Source: Sphingobium sp. 66-54 (lineage in GTDB: Bacteria > Pseudomonadota > Alphaproteobacteria > Sphingomonadales > Sphingomonadaceae). From it: a stretch of DNA of 64,000 nucleotides. The notes under the pieces were generated by a model. It saw only the letters and a program-made list of their open reading frames with translations, was not told the origin of the DNA and made no database searches. The stretch lies in NCBI GenBank assembly GCA_001899715.1, contig MKWI01000009.1:62001-126000 (forward strand), written 5' to 3'. The position numbers were made by a program, and so were the translations under genes. Each line of letters begins with the position of its first letter. The first letter of the stretch is position 1. Shown here piece by piece: positions 14,465 through 22,089 of this stretch.

Positions 14465-15687
14465 AAACGAGTGATCTGATCGAACAGCGGGCGGCGATCG
14501 TCGCTCGCATGAGCGCCGCCCATGAGGCGGACGACAACGGCGCATTCGAGGCGGCCGAGACCGAGCTGCGCGCGCTCGACGCCAGGCTGGAGCGCCAGCG
14601 CAAGATCGACGCGGCCGACCGCGCCGAGCTGGGCACGCCGATCAACGGCGATCACAAGCTGACCAGCGAGATCCGTAGCAAGTTCCATATCGGCCGCGCC
14701 ATTGCCGGAGCCGCCGGCCTTTCCGTCGATTGGGGCTTTGAGCGCGAGATGCAGGCCGAATTGGCGAAGCGCGCCGGCCGCGCTGCCGAGGGCGTGTTCA
14801 TCCCGACCGAGTGCTTCGAGACGCGGGCGCTCACTACCACGACCGGCGCCGAGCTGGTCCCGACCGAGCATCGCCCCGACCAGTATATCAATGCGCTGGT
14901 GGCATCGGCCAAGGTGCGGACGCTGGGCGCGACAGTACTGTCGGGCCTGACCGGCAACCTGTCGATCCCCCGCGAGACGGATAGCCCGGCCATTGGCTGG
15001 GTTGCCGAGAACACGGCCCTGACCGCCGACGACGCCGATTTTGACAGCATCACGCTCTCGCCCAAGCATGCGGGCGCGCTCTCGGAATGGTCCCGCAACA
15101 TGCTGCTCCAGGCATCGCCGGACGTGGAGGCACTGCTGCGCCGGATGCTGGCGCGCAATCTGGCGCTGGCGATCGACAAGGCGGCGATCAATGGCAGCGG
15201 CGTTGGCGCCGAGCCGCGCGGTATCCTCAATTTCGCGGGCATTGGCAATGTCGCCGTGGGCATCAATGGCGGGCCGCTGACCGGCGATCTGGCCCGCGAC
15301 CTGATCGCCGCCGTCGATATTCTCGACGCGCCCACGAACAGCCGCGCCTTCCTCTCGACCCCTGCCGTGAAAGCGGCTGCGACAAAGCTCAAGGATGGGC
15401 AAGGCAACTACATGGGTCTGCCCACCGTGTTCGCCGGGGAGCGCGCGGAGTTCTCCAACTCCGTGCCGAGCGGTCTGACCAAGGGCACCGGCACCGGCCT
15501 TTCCGCCGTGCTCTATGGCGACTGGTCCGAATTGCTGATCGGCATCTGGTCCGAGATCGACATTCTCGTGAACCCATTCGAATCGATCGCCTACAGCAAG
15601 GGCAATGTCTCCATCCGCGCGATGGCGACCGTGGACACCGCCCTCCGTCACGTCGCCAGCTTCGCGGCGATCAAGGACGCCAAATGA
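14461..15687 (+). CDS. HK97-fold major capsid protein
   Basis: A 408-residue HK97 gp5-type capsid protein. Residues 1-~65 are an alpha-helical coiled coil rich in Glu/Ala/Arg (AAIVARMSAAHEADDNGAFE), the delta scaffold domain removed by the protease after assembly. The mature part shows family signatures: GAELVPTEHRPDQYINAL, SGNLSIPRETDSPAIGWVAE, TLSPKHAGALSEWSRNML, AAINGSGVGAEPRGILNF and the C-terminal LYGDWSELLIGIWSEIDILV. Length is normal. ATG is coupled to the preceding 50-aa gene, and its TGA overlaps the protease ATG. Confidence 0.95.
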   Translation: MKTSDLIEQRAAIVARMSAAHEADDNGAFEAAETELRALDARLERQRKIDAADRAELGTPINGDHKLTSEIRSKFHIGRAIAGAAGLSVDWGFEREMQAELAKRAGRAAEGVFIPTECFETRALTTTTGAELVPTEHRPDQYINALVASAKVRTLGATVLSGLTGNLSIPRETDSPAIGWVAENTALTADDADFDSITLSPKHAGALSEWSRNMLLQASPDVEALLRRMLARNLALAIDKAAINGSGVGAEPRGILNFAGIGNVAVGINGGPLTGDLARDLIAAVDILDAPTNSRAFLSTPAVKAAATKLKDGQGNYMGLPTVFAGERAEFSNSVPSGLTKGTGTGLSAVLYGDWSELLIGIWSEIDILVNPFESIAYSKGNVSIRAMATVDTALRHVASFAAIKDAK

Positions 15688-16229
15688 GCGGCGGGGGCGA
15701 TATGGAGCGGCGGGCCTTCACCGAGGTCCGCACCGCCGGGCGGCGTATCGAGGGATATGCTGCCATCTTCGGCAGCGAGGCGGCCATGGGCGGCTTCCGC
15801 GAGCGTATCGCCCCCGGTGCCTTCCGGGGCGCGCTGGCGGGCGACGTGCTGGCGCTGCTCGACCATGATCCCGGCAAGGTGCTGGGCCGCACCCGTTCGG
15901 GCACGCTGCGGCTCACCGAGGATCGCCGGGGCCTCGCCTTCTCGCTCGACCTGCCCGACACGGCGGCCGGGCGAGACGTGCTGGCGCTGGCGCAGCGCGA
16001 TGACCTGGGCGGCATGTCGTTCGGCTTCACTGTCCCCAAGGGCGGCGAAAGCTGGAGCGGCGAAACCCGCACGCTCAACACGATCGACCTGAAAGAGATC
16101 AGCGTCGTGTCATCCTGGCCTGCCTATCCCGATACCGAGATCGCGCTGCGCAGCCGCTGCCATGAAGGCACTATCCTGCGCCGGCACCGGTCCCTCATTC
16201 TCGCGGAGGTGGCCCGTGCGATTGGCTGA
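15684..16229 (+). CDS. HK97-family prohead protease
   Basis: A 181-residue protease of the HK97 gp4/herpesvirus assemblin-like type. Signatures are the opening RRAFTEVRTAGRRIEGYAAI, AMGGFRERIAPGAF, the catalytic-histidine loop ALLDHDPGKVLGRTRSGTLRL, GLAFSLDLPDTAAGRDVL, GGMSFGF and the serine-containing strand LKEISVVSSWPAYPDTEI. It cleaves the delta domain of the capsid protein during maturation. The start ATG overlaps the capsid stop (ATGA); its end overlaps the portal start by 14 nt. Confidence 0.93.
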   Translation: MSGGGDMERRAFTEVRTAGRRIEGYAAIFGSEAAMGGFRERIAPGAFRGALAGDVLALLDHDPGKVLGRTRSGTLRLTEDRRGLAFSLDLPDTAAGRDVLALAQRDDLGGMSFGFTVPKGGESWSGETRTLNTIDLKEISVVSSWPAYPDTEIALRSRCHEGTILRRHRSLILAEVARAIG

Positions 16230-17355
16230 CCGCTTCCTGTCCCGCCTTGGCTATGAACGCCGTGCGGCGGATGATCCGAGCTGGGCCGCGCTCGCGCCCG
16301 GCATCGGCTATTATGCGGGCGTTTCGGCTCGCTATGCCGAGAATATGAGCGCGGTGCTGGCCTGCGTGAACGTGATCGCGGACAGCCTCGCGAGCATCCC
16401 GGCGCTGGTCTATCGCCGCGAGGGCGATAACCGCATCGAGGCGCTGGGCCATCCGCTGCGCCGGTTGACCGTCCATGGCGTGCATGAGGGCATGACCTGG
16501 CCCGAGTTCATCGGCCATCTGGTCGCCTCTACCCTGCTGACCGGCAATGGCCTTGCCGAGATCATCCGCGCGGGCAATGGGCAGCTCGCCGGCCTCGCCT
16601 ATATCCCCTGGGGCATGGTGACGGTCGCCGAACTGTCGAGTGGGCGGCTGGCCTATGACGTGGCGGACGGGCGCGGCCATGTGCGCCGCCTGCTGGCCGG
16701 GGAAGTCATCCACCTGCGCGACCGCACCGATGATGGCAGGATTGGCGTCTCGCGCCTCTCACGCGCGTCCAGCGCGGTTGAGGCGGTAGACCTTGCCAAT
16801 CGCCACGCACGGGCCTTCCTCGCCAACGGAGCGGCCCCGAGCGGCGTGATCGAGGTTCCGGGCGCCATGAAGCCGGATCAGCGCACGTCACTGCGCGAAA
16901 GCTTCCAGAATCGCCATGGCGGCGCGGGCAATGCCGGCTCGACACTGGTGCTGGACGGCGGCATGACCTGGAAAGGCGTCTCGCTCTCCCCCGAGGATAG
17001 CGAGCTGCTGGAAACCCGGAAGTTCGGCACGGAAGAAATGTGCCGCATCTATCAGGTGCCGCCGCCGCTGGTGCAGGACTATTCGCACAACACGTTCACC
17101 AACAGCGAGACGGCCGGGCGCTGGTTTGCCATGTTCACGCTGGCGCCCTGGGCGCGCAAGATCGAGGCCGAGTTCGCCCGGTCCGTGTTCCCCAACAACG
17201 GCCCCTATGAGTTGGAACTGGATCTGTCCGGCTTCCTGCGGGGCGACCCACAAACCCGCTGGGCGGCCCATAAAATCGCGATTGAGACGGGCGTGCTCGA
17301 TCCCGACGAGGTGCGCCAGATTGAGGGCTGGAATCCTCGGGAGGTCGCGCAATGA
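16216..17355 (+). CDS. Phage portal protein (HK97 type)
   Basis: A 379-residue portal protein forming the dodecameric DNA channel at one capsid vertex. Family features are the N-terminal VLACVNVIADSLASIPALVY, YIPWGMVTVAELSSGRLAYD, VIHLRDRTDDGRIGVSRL, and the C-terminal MCRIYQVPPPLVQDYSHNTF and QTRWAAHKIAIETGVLDPDE. GTG 16216, nine bases after ggaggt, is preferred over the upstream in-frame ATG 16162. In most HK97-like phages portal comes before protease and capsid; here it comes after both. Confidence 0.95.
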   Translation: MRLADRFLSRLGYERRAADDPSWAALAPGIGYYAGVSARYAENMSAVLACVNVIADSLASIPALVYRREGDNRIEALGHPLRRLTVHGVHEGMTWPEFIGHLVASTLLTGNGLAEIIRAGNGQLAGLAYIPWGMVTVAELSSGRLAYDVADGRGHVRRLLAGEVIHLRDRTDDGRIGVSRLSRASSAVEAVDLANRHARAFLANGAAPSGVIEVPGAMKPDQRTSLRESFQNRHGGAGNAGSTLVLDGGMTWKGVSLSPEDSELLETRKFGTEEMCRIYQVPPPLVQDYSHNTFTNSETAGRWFAMFTLAPWARKIEAEFARSVFPNNGPYELELDLSGFLRGDPQTRWAAHKIAIETGVLDPDEVRQIEGWNPREVAQ

Positions 17356-17768
17356 CGATCGAGGAAATGCGCGCCGCCACCGGCCTGCCACCCGAGGCAA
17401 CTGACGCCGAGGTGGTCGCAGCCTATGCCGCGCTGATGGAGGGGGCCGCTGCCACTGCTGGCGAACCTCTGCCCGCCTTGGTGACTTTGGACGAGGCCAA
17501 GGCTCATCTGCATCTCGACGACGACTTTGAAGATCCGCTTCTCCAGTTGATGATAGTCGCGGCCTCTGATGCTGTGCGCGACGTGGCAACCGCTTACAAT
17601 GGTGCTGGCGATGAGGCAGCCAGTTTTGGCGATACCGGCGAAGTCCCGGCACGCCTCAAACTTGCAGTTCTGACGCGCGTGGCGATCATGTTCGGCAATC
17701 GGAGCAGTCAGGAAGCCGGCGCTGGCGAACTGTCCATGCTCACGCCGCTGCGGGTGCTGGAAGTGTGA
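17352..17768 (+). CDS. Head-tail connector (gp6-like)
   Basis: A 138-residue protein with the gp6/YqbG connector pattern: VTLDEAKAHLHLDDDFEDPL, LQLMIVAASDAVRDVATAY, then a C-terminal ARLKLAVLTRVAIMFGNRS. Connectors close the portal after packaging and present the tail docking surface. For a tail-less element this is the natural interface with helper-phage tails. ATG overlaps the portal stop (ATGA). Confidence 0.85.
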   Translation: MTIEEMRAATGLPPEATDAEVVAAYAALMEGAAATAGEPLPALVTLDEAKAHLHLDDDFEDPLLQLMIVAASDAVRDVATAYNGAGDEAASFGDTGEVPARLKLAVLTRVAIMFGNRSSQEAGAGELSMLTPLRVLEV

Positions 17769-18067
17769 TGGCGGGCGCCGCCTCCTTTTTCCTCCCGATA
17801 GCCCGACTCCAGACGAAGGATGGCATCTGCGCTTATCTCGGTGACATTAGCCATGCGACCTATGATAGCTGGCAGGCAAAGGGGATAGTTCCCGGCCCTA
17901 TTCCGGGGACGACCCGCTATGATCTTCGCGCCCATGATTGCGCGATAGATCGCGTGGGCGGTCTGGCAAATGCAGAAAGGCGGTCACGCTCTGCACTGGA
18001 TGATTGGGAGGCAAGCCATGCGGCTAAGGCTCAAGGGCGTCTACAGCAACAAAAAACGCCTCTCTGA
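17768..18067 (+). CDS. Xis/AlpA-like HTH protein
   Basis: A 99-residue protein containing HATYDSWQAKGIVPGPIPG and TRYDLRAHDCAIDRVGGL, the winged-HTH pattern of small DNA-binding/excisionase-like proteins found upstream of integrases. The C-terminal ~30 residues are charged and helical. Start ATG 17768, with GTG 17765 just before it, overlaps the connector stop; its 3' end overlaps the integrase start by 50 nt. Its likely role is directing excision and/or activating satellite genes (inference). Confidence 0.75.
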   Translation: MAGAASFFLPIARLQTKDGICAYLGDISHATYDSWQAKGIVPGPIPGTTRYDLRAHDCAIDRVGGLANAERRSRSALDDWEASHAAKAQGRLQQQKTPL

Positions 18068-19085
18068 CGGCAGCTATAAAACCTACTACACCCTCCGGGG
18101 CGTTGGCGCTCTTAATCCCCTTCCTGATGACGAGGGAGAAATCTTCGCGCCCGGCACACCCGCATTCATGCGGGCATATCATGCCGCGATTGATGCCCCG
18201 CGCAAAGCCCGCGCCGCTGGCACCCTCCAGTCCATCATAGACGGCTATCAGCGCAGCCATGCTTTCACCTCGCTCGCGCCGCGAACGAAGTCGGATTATC
18301 TCAAGGCAATCATCAAGATCGAAACGGTGAAGCTGACGGAGAATACCCCGGCCTTCGCGACCTACCCCATAGAAGTCGTGGACGATCCAAAGATCAGGCT
18401 CCGCTTGTTGGACTGGCGCGACAGTATGGCCAAATCATCGCCCCGGCAGGCTGACGCGACGCTGGGCGTTCTGCGTATCATCCTTGAATGGGGGCGCGAC
18501 CGTGGGCTGCTGTCTCATAACCACGCTACTCGACCGAAAAAGGTCTACCGCGCCGACCGCTCCGATAAGCTTTGGCTGCCCAACGACCTGGCTGCCTTCC
18601 GTTCATCCGCGTCCGACGAAATGCTACTGGCGCTGGAACTCGCGCTTTGGACAGGACAACGCCAAGCCGACCTACTGAAATTGGGCTGGTCCAGTTACGA
18701 CGGCGCGCGCCTCTCATTCCGGCAGGGCAAGCGGAAACGCAAAGTCGATATGCCGGTGCCGGTAGCTTTGCGGTCCGTATTGGATGCCGCACCTCGCCGT
18801 GCCACGACCATCCTCACGACGCCAACAGGCAAGCCATGGGGACAGGTTCATTTTCAGCATCATTGGCGCAAGGCGACTCTCGCGGCGGAACTGGATGGCC
18901 TCCATTTTCACGACATTCGCGGCACTACCTGCACGATGCTGGCGCAGAAGGGCGCGACCCCTTCGGAGATCGCTGCCGTGCTCGGCTGGACCGTCACTAC
19001 AGTCAATCAGATGCTCGACACCTATCAAGCGATGACGGCGCAACTGTCGAATAATGCGGTCGCAAAACTGGAGGCAAAAGCGTGA
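18018..19085 (+). CDS. int: Tyrosine-family site-specific integrase
   Basis: A 355-residue phage integrase from ATG 18018 (ggaggca upstream). The core-binding domain is at ~70-165 (TLQSIIDGYQRSHAFTSLAP, ADATLGVLRIILEWG). The catalytic domain has all expected residues: R215 (WTGQRQADLL), basic beta-hairpin (FRQGKRKRKVDMPV), H298-x-x-R301 (HFHDIRGT), W324 (VLGWTVTT) and nucleophile Y336 (LDTYQAM). The gene ends 47 bp from attR and lies beside the intact tRNA-Gln, as expected for the integrase that made this insertion. No damage is seen. Confidence 0.95.
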   Translation: MRLRLKGVYSNKKRLSDGSYKTYYTLRGVGALNPLPDDEGEIFAPGTPAFMRAYHAAIDAPRKARAAGTLQSIIDGYQRSHAFTSLAPRTKSDYLKAIIKIETVKLTENTPAFATYPIEVVDDPKIRLRLLDWRDSMAKSSPRQADATLGVLRIILEWGRDRGLLSHNHATRPKKVYRADRSDKLWLPNDLAAFRSSASDEMLLALELALWTGQRQADLLKLGWSSYDGARLSFRQGKRKRKVDMPVPVALRSVLDAAPRRATTILTTPTGKPWGQVHFQHHWRKATLAAELDGLHFHDIRGTTCTMLAQKGATPSEIAAVLGWTVTTVNQMLDTYQAMTAQLSNNAVAKLEAKA

Positions 19086-19132
19086 AAAGTGCGGAACGAA
19101 GTGCGGAATGCCCTGTGGATAAGTCCGCTAAG
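19086..19132. promoter_or_regulatory. Satellite right arm: candidate integrase arm sites and DnaA box
   Basis: Between integrase stop and attR: TGCGGAACG (19090-19098), TGCGGAATG (19102-19110) and TGTGGATAA (19114-19122, the reverse complement of a perfect DnaA box). The same motif types lie just inside attL (8812-8872), so the two arms mirror each other around attP. Confidence 0.5.
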
Positions 19133-19185
19133 TGCTGGCTGGGGCGGGAGGATTCGAACCTCCGCATGGCGGTACCAAAAACCGC
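19133..19185. repeat. attR of the satellite
   Basis: The 53-bp repeat identical to 8730-8782, here continuous with the rest of the tRNA-Gln gene to 19210. Confidence 0.92.
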
Positions 19186-19210
19186 TGCCTTACCACTTGG
19201 CTACGCCCCA
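19136..19210 (-). tRNA. tRNA-Gln (TTG)
   Basis: Minus-strand cloverleaf beginning TGGGGCGTAGCCAAGTGG and ending CGCCCCAG-CCA (CCA encoded). The anticodon stem GCGGT/ACCGC encloses loop TTTTGGT, anticodon TTG. The T-arm is GGAGG-TTCGAAT-CCTCC. Acceptor stem TGGGGCG pairs fully with CGCCCCA. Its 3' half is the satellite attachment site and remains intact after integration. Confidence 0.95.
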
Positions 19211-19383
19211 GCATCGCGGCGCGCGGCGCCGCGAGGCGCGTCATATAGCGCCCTCGCCGCAAAAGCCAAGCGGATGGCTGCTGGCCAATGGAATGGCTGC
19301 ACCGCCGATGTCGTCGCCATCGAGGTGCCGCCACCGCTCCCGGACGGTTCCGCCGCACCTGGAAATGCTCTAGGAGGAACGCC

Positions 19384-19890
19384 ATGGCCAGTTCTCCGCA
19401 ATCGCCCGCCGCGTCGCCGCTCTTTCTGCGTGAAGAAGAGATTCGGCGCGGTATCGAATTGCTGCATTTCGGCCATGCGGCGCTGGCGCGGGCGGCCGAT
19501 GCGGTGCTGGCGCAACATGACCTCGGCCGCGCCCACCAGCGCGCGCTCTATTTCATCGGACGCCAGCCCGACATGAGCGTTTCCGCGCTGCTGCAACTTC
19601 TGGCCGTCACCAAGCAGTCTCTCGGGCGCGTTCTCGACGACCTCACCGCGCGCGGACTGGTTCAGACAAGTCCTGGCACGCGTGACCGTCGGCAGCGGCT
19701 GCTGCGACTGACAGCCGCTGGCGAGGCGATCGAAGCCGCCTTGTTCGTTGCGATGCGCGAGCGCATGGCCGCCGGCTATTCGGCTGCGGGCCAAGGCTCC
19801 GTGACCGGCTTCTGGCGCGTGCTGGAAAATCTGCTGGACGCCGAAGACCAGCGCATGGTCGCTGCGCTCCAGATCTCACAACGGCGGTGA
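19384..19890 (+). CDS. MarR-family transcriptional regulator
   Basis: A 168-residue winged-HTH regulator. ATG 19384 follows aggagga. The MarR core is visible as RRGIELLHFGHAALARAADA, GRAHQRALYFIGRQPDMSVS, LLAVTKQSLGRVLDDLTARG (recognition helix) and the wing TRDRRQRLLRLTAAGEAI. It usually acts as a dimeric repressor released by small ligands. It is the first host gene to the right of the tRNA-Gln site; no obvious target adjoins it. Confidence 0.88.
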   Translation: MASSPQSPAASPLFLREEEIRRGIELLHFGHAALARAADAVLAQHDLGRAHQRALYFIGRQPDMSVSALLQLLAVTKQSLGRVLDDLTARGLVQTSPGTRDRRQRLLRLTAAGEAIEAALFVAMRERMAAGYSAAGQGSVTGFWRVLENLLDAEDQRMVAALQISQRR

Positions 19891-20247
19891 GGCGAGGCGC
19901 CTCCAGGCACTGTGCATTCAGATGATGAGGTGACGGAGACGCAGACGACCGCAGGGCAAAATGCTGGATTTGCGCAACCCGGAGCGCAGTAGACTTTCGG
20001 TCCGTAAGCACCCGAAACGCGCAGAGCCGCCATTTGCAGGCTGTCAGGGATGAAGGCAGAGCGGATTGTGGCCCAATGGACCCGTTCGCCCTGAGCTCTT
20101 CAGAGAGGGGCATCTTCGGTCCGCAAGATACGCAGAGCACCCTTCGACAAGCACCGGGCGAAGAGGTCCGGGCGCTCACCATCCACTGCTCTTGCCTGCA
20201 TGGCGGGACACTGATCGCGCCGGGCATGGTGCCCATATTTCCAGCCG
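19891..20247. other. Intergenic region with diverged 'TTCGCCCTGAGC...' repeat
   Basis: No gene is supported. Around 20084-20165 the sequence (CGTTCGCCCTGAGCTCTTC ... CCCTTCGACAAGC) resembles a diverged copy of the inverted repeat seen at 36376-36513, a dispersed intergenic repeat. Confidence 0.5.
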
Positions 20248-21084
20248 TCAGCCCTTGGACGCCAGCGCCGCCAGCTCGGCGCCACGATCCCGCGCGGCAC
20301 GCAGCGTCTCGGCGAGCAGTGCGGCGAGGCCATCGGGCCGGTCGAGCACGTCCAACCCCTGCCGGGTCATGCCGCCCTTGCTCGCCACCGCATCCGCCAT
20401 GGCCGCCGGGCTCGCCTCGCCAGCCGCGGCGCTGACCGCCGCGCCCTCAACGGTCGCCAACGCCATCCGTGCGGCCTGTGCCGGGTCGAGGCCAAGGTCC
20501 GCGCCTGCCACGCCCAGCGCATCGACGAAGCGATAGAGGAACGCCGGGCCGCAGCCCGCCAGCGCCGTCGCGGCATCGAACAGCCCTTCGTCGTCGAGCC
20601 ATTCGGCCAGCCCCAGCGGTGTGCCCAGAGCGGTTGCCTGTTCCCGAACGGCGTCCGGCGCATCCGCCCCGGCATGAAGAATGACGACGCCCCGGCCGAT
20701 CCGCACCGGCAGATTGGGCATGCAGCGCACGATCGCCCTGGCCTGTCCGAACGCCGCGCGCAATCGCGCCACCGGCACACCCGCGAGGATCGAGAGCAGC
20801 GTCACGTCGCCGCCGAGGAGTCCAGCCAGCTCGCGCGAAACCTCCGGGAGTTGCTGCGGCTTGCAACCCAGTAGCACCATCGTGCCCGCCGCGACCGGCT
20901 CGGACAGGCTGGTCCGCACCGTCACACCCTCCGCCACCGGCTTGCCGCTCGGGCGAACGACGGTCACGCGCGTCGGCGGCAGACCGCAATCGAGCCAGCG
21001 CGCCAGCATCGCGCCGGCCATGTTGCCGCAGCCGATCAGCAGAAGATGCGCCGGCCAGCTTACCGCCGCGTCAGGCTTCGCCAT
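20248..21084 (-). CDS. proC: Pyrroline-5-carboxylate reductase
   Basis: A 278-residue cytoplasmic enzyme reducing pyrroline-5-carboxylate to L-proline with NAD(P)H, the last step of proline synthesis. The Rossmann motif LLLIGCGNMAGAMLARW is at residues ~14-30; LGCKPQQLPEV, SILAGVPVARL, VRCMPNLPVRIGRG follow, and the C-terminal signature region ALAGCGPAFLYRFVDAL, AAAGEASPAAMADAVASKGG is complete. Its start overlaps the end of the upstream YbjN gene by 14 nt, so the two are co-transcribed. The opposing catabolic enzyme PutA is also in the window (41596-45219). Confidence 0.95.
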   Translation of the reverse strand: MAKPDAAVSWPAHLLLIGCGNMAGAMLARWLDCGLPPTRVTVVRPSGKPVAEGVTVRTSLSEPVAAGTMVLLGCKPQQLPEVSRELAGLLGGDVTLLSILAGVPVARLRAAFGQARAIVRCMPNLPVRIGRGVVILHAGADAPDAVREQATALGTPLGLAEWLDDEGLFDAATALAGCGPAFLYRFVDALGVAGADLGLDPAQAARMALATVEGAAVSAAAGEASPAAMADAVASKGGMTRQGLDVLDRPDGLAALLAETLRAARDRGAELAALASKG

Positions 21085-21577
21085 GGGTCTCGATCAGGCT
21101 CGCCGCCATCGCCTCGGCCGGGGTCTTGCCACCCCACAGCACGAACTGGAACACGGGGTAGAAGCGCTCGCACTCGTCGATAGCGCTTTCCACCAGCAGT
21201 TGCGCCTGATCGAGAGTGAGCGACCCGCTCGGCCCAAGCAACGCGCCGTGGCGGAACAGCAACGTGCTGCTCGCCGACCACAGCTCGAAATGACCGAGCC
21301 AGAGCTGCTCGTTGATGAGCGCGATGGTCTCACAGATCGGCAGGCGCTTGTCCTCGGCGGCGCGGATATCCGGCATGACGAGGAGCTGGAGCACCATATC
21401 CTCGTCCCGCCAGATGGCGCGCACCTCATATTCGGTCCAACTGCCCCGATGGCGCGCGACGATCTCGTCCTCGCCGACATGCTCGAACGGCCATTCATGC
21501 GCCTCGAAATAGGCGGCCAGCATGTCGATCGGTTCGGCCTCCTGGTCGCCAATCGTATATCCGTCGCGGTCCATCAT
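21071..21577 (-). CDS. YbjN-domain protein
   Basis: A 168-residue YbjN family protein (type III secretion chaperone-like fold) seen as IDMLAAYFEAHEWPFEHVGE, then WRDEDMVLQLLVMPDIRA, ALINEQLWLGHFELWS, and DECERFYPVFQFVLWGGKTP. In alphaproteobacteria it is commonly linked to proC, as here. E. coli YbjN affects motility and stress responses, but the biochemical role in this setting is unknown. ATG 21577; an in-frame ATG directly follows it. Confidence 0.88.
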   Translation of the reverse strand: MMDRDGYTIGDQEAEPIDMLAAYFEAHEWPFEHVGEDEIVARHRGSWTEYEVRAIWRDEDMVLQLLVMPDIRAAEDKRLPICETIALINEQLWLGHFELWSASSTLLFRHGALLGPSGSLTLDQAQLLVESAIDECERFYPVFQFVLWGGKTPAEAMAASLIETHGEA

Positions 21578-21720
21578 ATCCTGAAAATCGTCTGTCCATC
21601 CTCACGGCGCGGCACGATCCGCCCGGCTTGCGGGACGGTTCGTTTTACCATGGCGGCGCGACGCCGCAAAGCCGGACTGCCCCGCCTATCCCGATTTGGG
21701 CCGTCAAAGTGGGTAGAATC

Positions 21721-21750
21721 GTGAATAAGCTGTGGATAAGCGGTGGATAA
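21721..21750. promoter_or_regulatory. Cluster of three DnaA-box-like 9-mers
   Basis: GTGAATAAG (21721), TGTGGATAA (21731-21739, a perfect consensus on the minus strand) and GGTGGATAA (21742-21750) follow at 10-11 bp spacing, one helical turn each, in the gap between ubiK and the ybjN-like gene. Could titrate or respond to DnaA; not by itself evidence for the chromosome origin. Confidence 0.35.
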
Positions 21751-21757
21751 CTTACCG

Positions 21758-22054
21758 TCATCCCTTCTTGGGCGCGGCCTTCGGCTTCGCACGGGACGCG
21801 GCCGCCGCCGGCTTGCCTTCCAGCGCCGCCAGACGCGCCTCAAGCGCGGCGACCTGCTCGCGCGCCTGCGCGGCCATGGCTTTCACCGCCTCGAACTCCT
21901 CGCGGCTGACGAAATCCAGCCCGCCGATCCATTCACGCGCACGCTCGCGGGCATTGCTCTCGAACTCGCGGCTCACGCCGGCGATGGTCCCCGCCGCGCC
22001 GTTGATGAGGCGGGAAATATCGTCGAAAATGCGGTTCTCGCTCTGCATGGTCAT
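21758..22054 (-). CDS. ubiK: Ubiquinone biosynthesis accessory factor UbiK/BMFP family
   Basis: A 98-residue protein from ATG 22054 (GAAGGAAC upstream). It has the BMFP/UbiK layout: amphipathic N-terminal region (IFDDISRLINGAAGTIAGVS), short middle (EFESNARERAREWI) and a C-terminal coiled coil for trimerisation (VSREEFEAVKAMAAQAREQV, ALEARLAALEG), followed by a Lys/Ala/Pro-rich tail. UbiK helps organise late ubiquinone synthesis enzymes in E. coli; the family name is firm, the role here inferred. Confidence 0.85.
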   Translation of the reverse strand: MTMQSENRIFDDISRLINGAAGTIAGVSREFESNARERAREWIGGLDFVSREEFEAVKAMAAQAREQVAALEARLAALEGKPAAAASRAKPKAAPKKG

Positions 22055-22089
22055 TCGTTCCTTCACCCGCCGGATGCGGCGGCACGGGG

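Larger units (their letters stand above)
8730..19185. mobile_element. Tail-less, capsid-encoding phage satellite (cf-PICI-like) in tRNA-Gln
   Basis: A 10.4-kb element bounded by identical 53-bp repeats (8730-8782 and 19133-19185) that match the 3' part of tRNA-Gln. Inside are an intact integrase beside attR, an Xis/AlpA-like HTH gene, HNH nuclease, TerL, HK97-fold capsid, protease, portal and connector, regulators, and one AT-rich cargo gene. There is no tail, baseplate, holin/lysin or recognised polymerase/primase gene. The size, head-only gene content and site-specific integration match the described capsid-forming phage-inducible chromosomal islands, which package their own DNA and borrow helper-phage tails. 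Alternatives are a prophage that lost its tail module, or a GTA-like remnant; intact coupled genes and exact att sites argue against decay. Confidence 0.8.

Noticed and set aside
13798-15651. 617-aa open frame on the minus strand
   Set aside because: It lies antisense to the well-supported capsid and HTH genes; its Arg/Gly/His/Gln-rich composition is the mirror of GC-rich third positions.
8730-19185. Gene transfer agent cluster
   Set aside because: GTAs carry tail genes, lack integrase and att sites and are not inserted in tRNA genes.
21721-21750. Chromosomal origin oriC
   Set aside because: Only three box-like sites in a short gap, no AT-rich unwinding region and none of the genes usually flanking oriC in this group.
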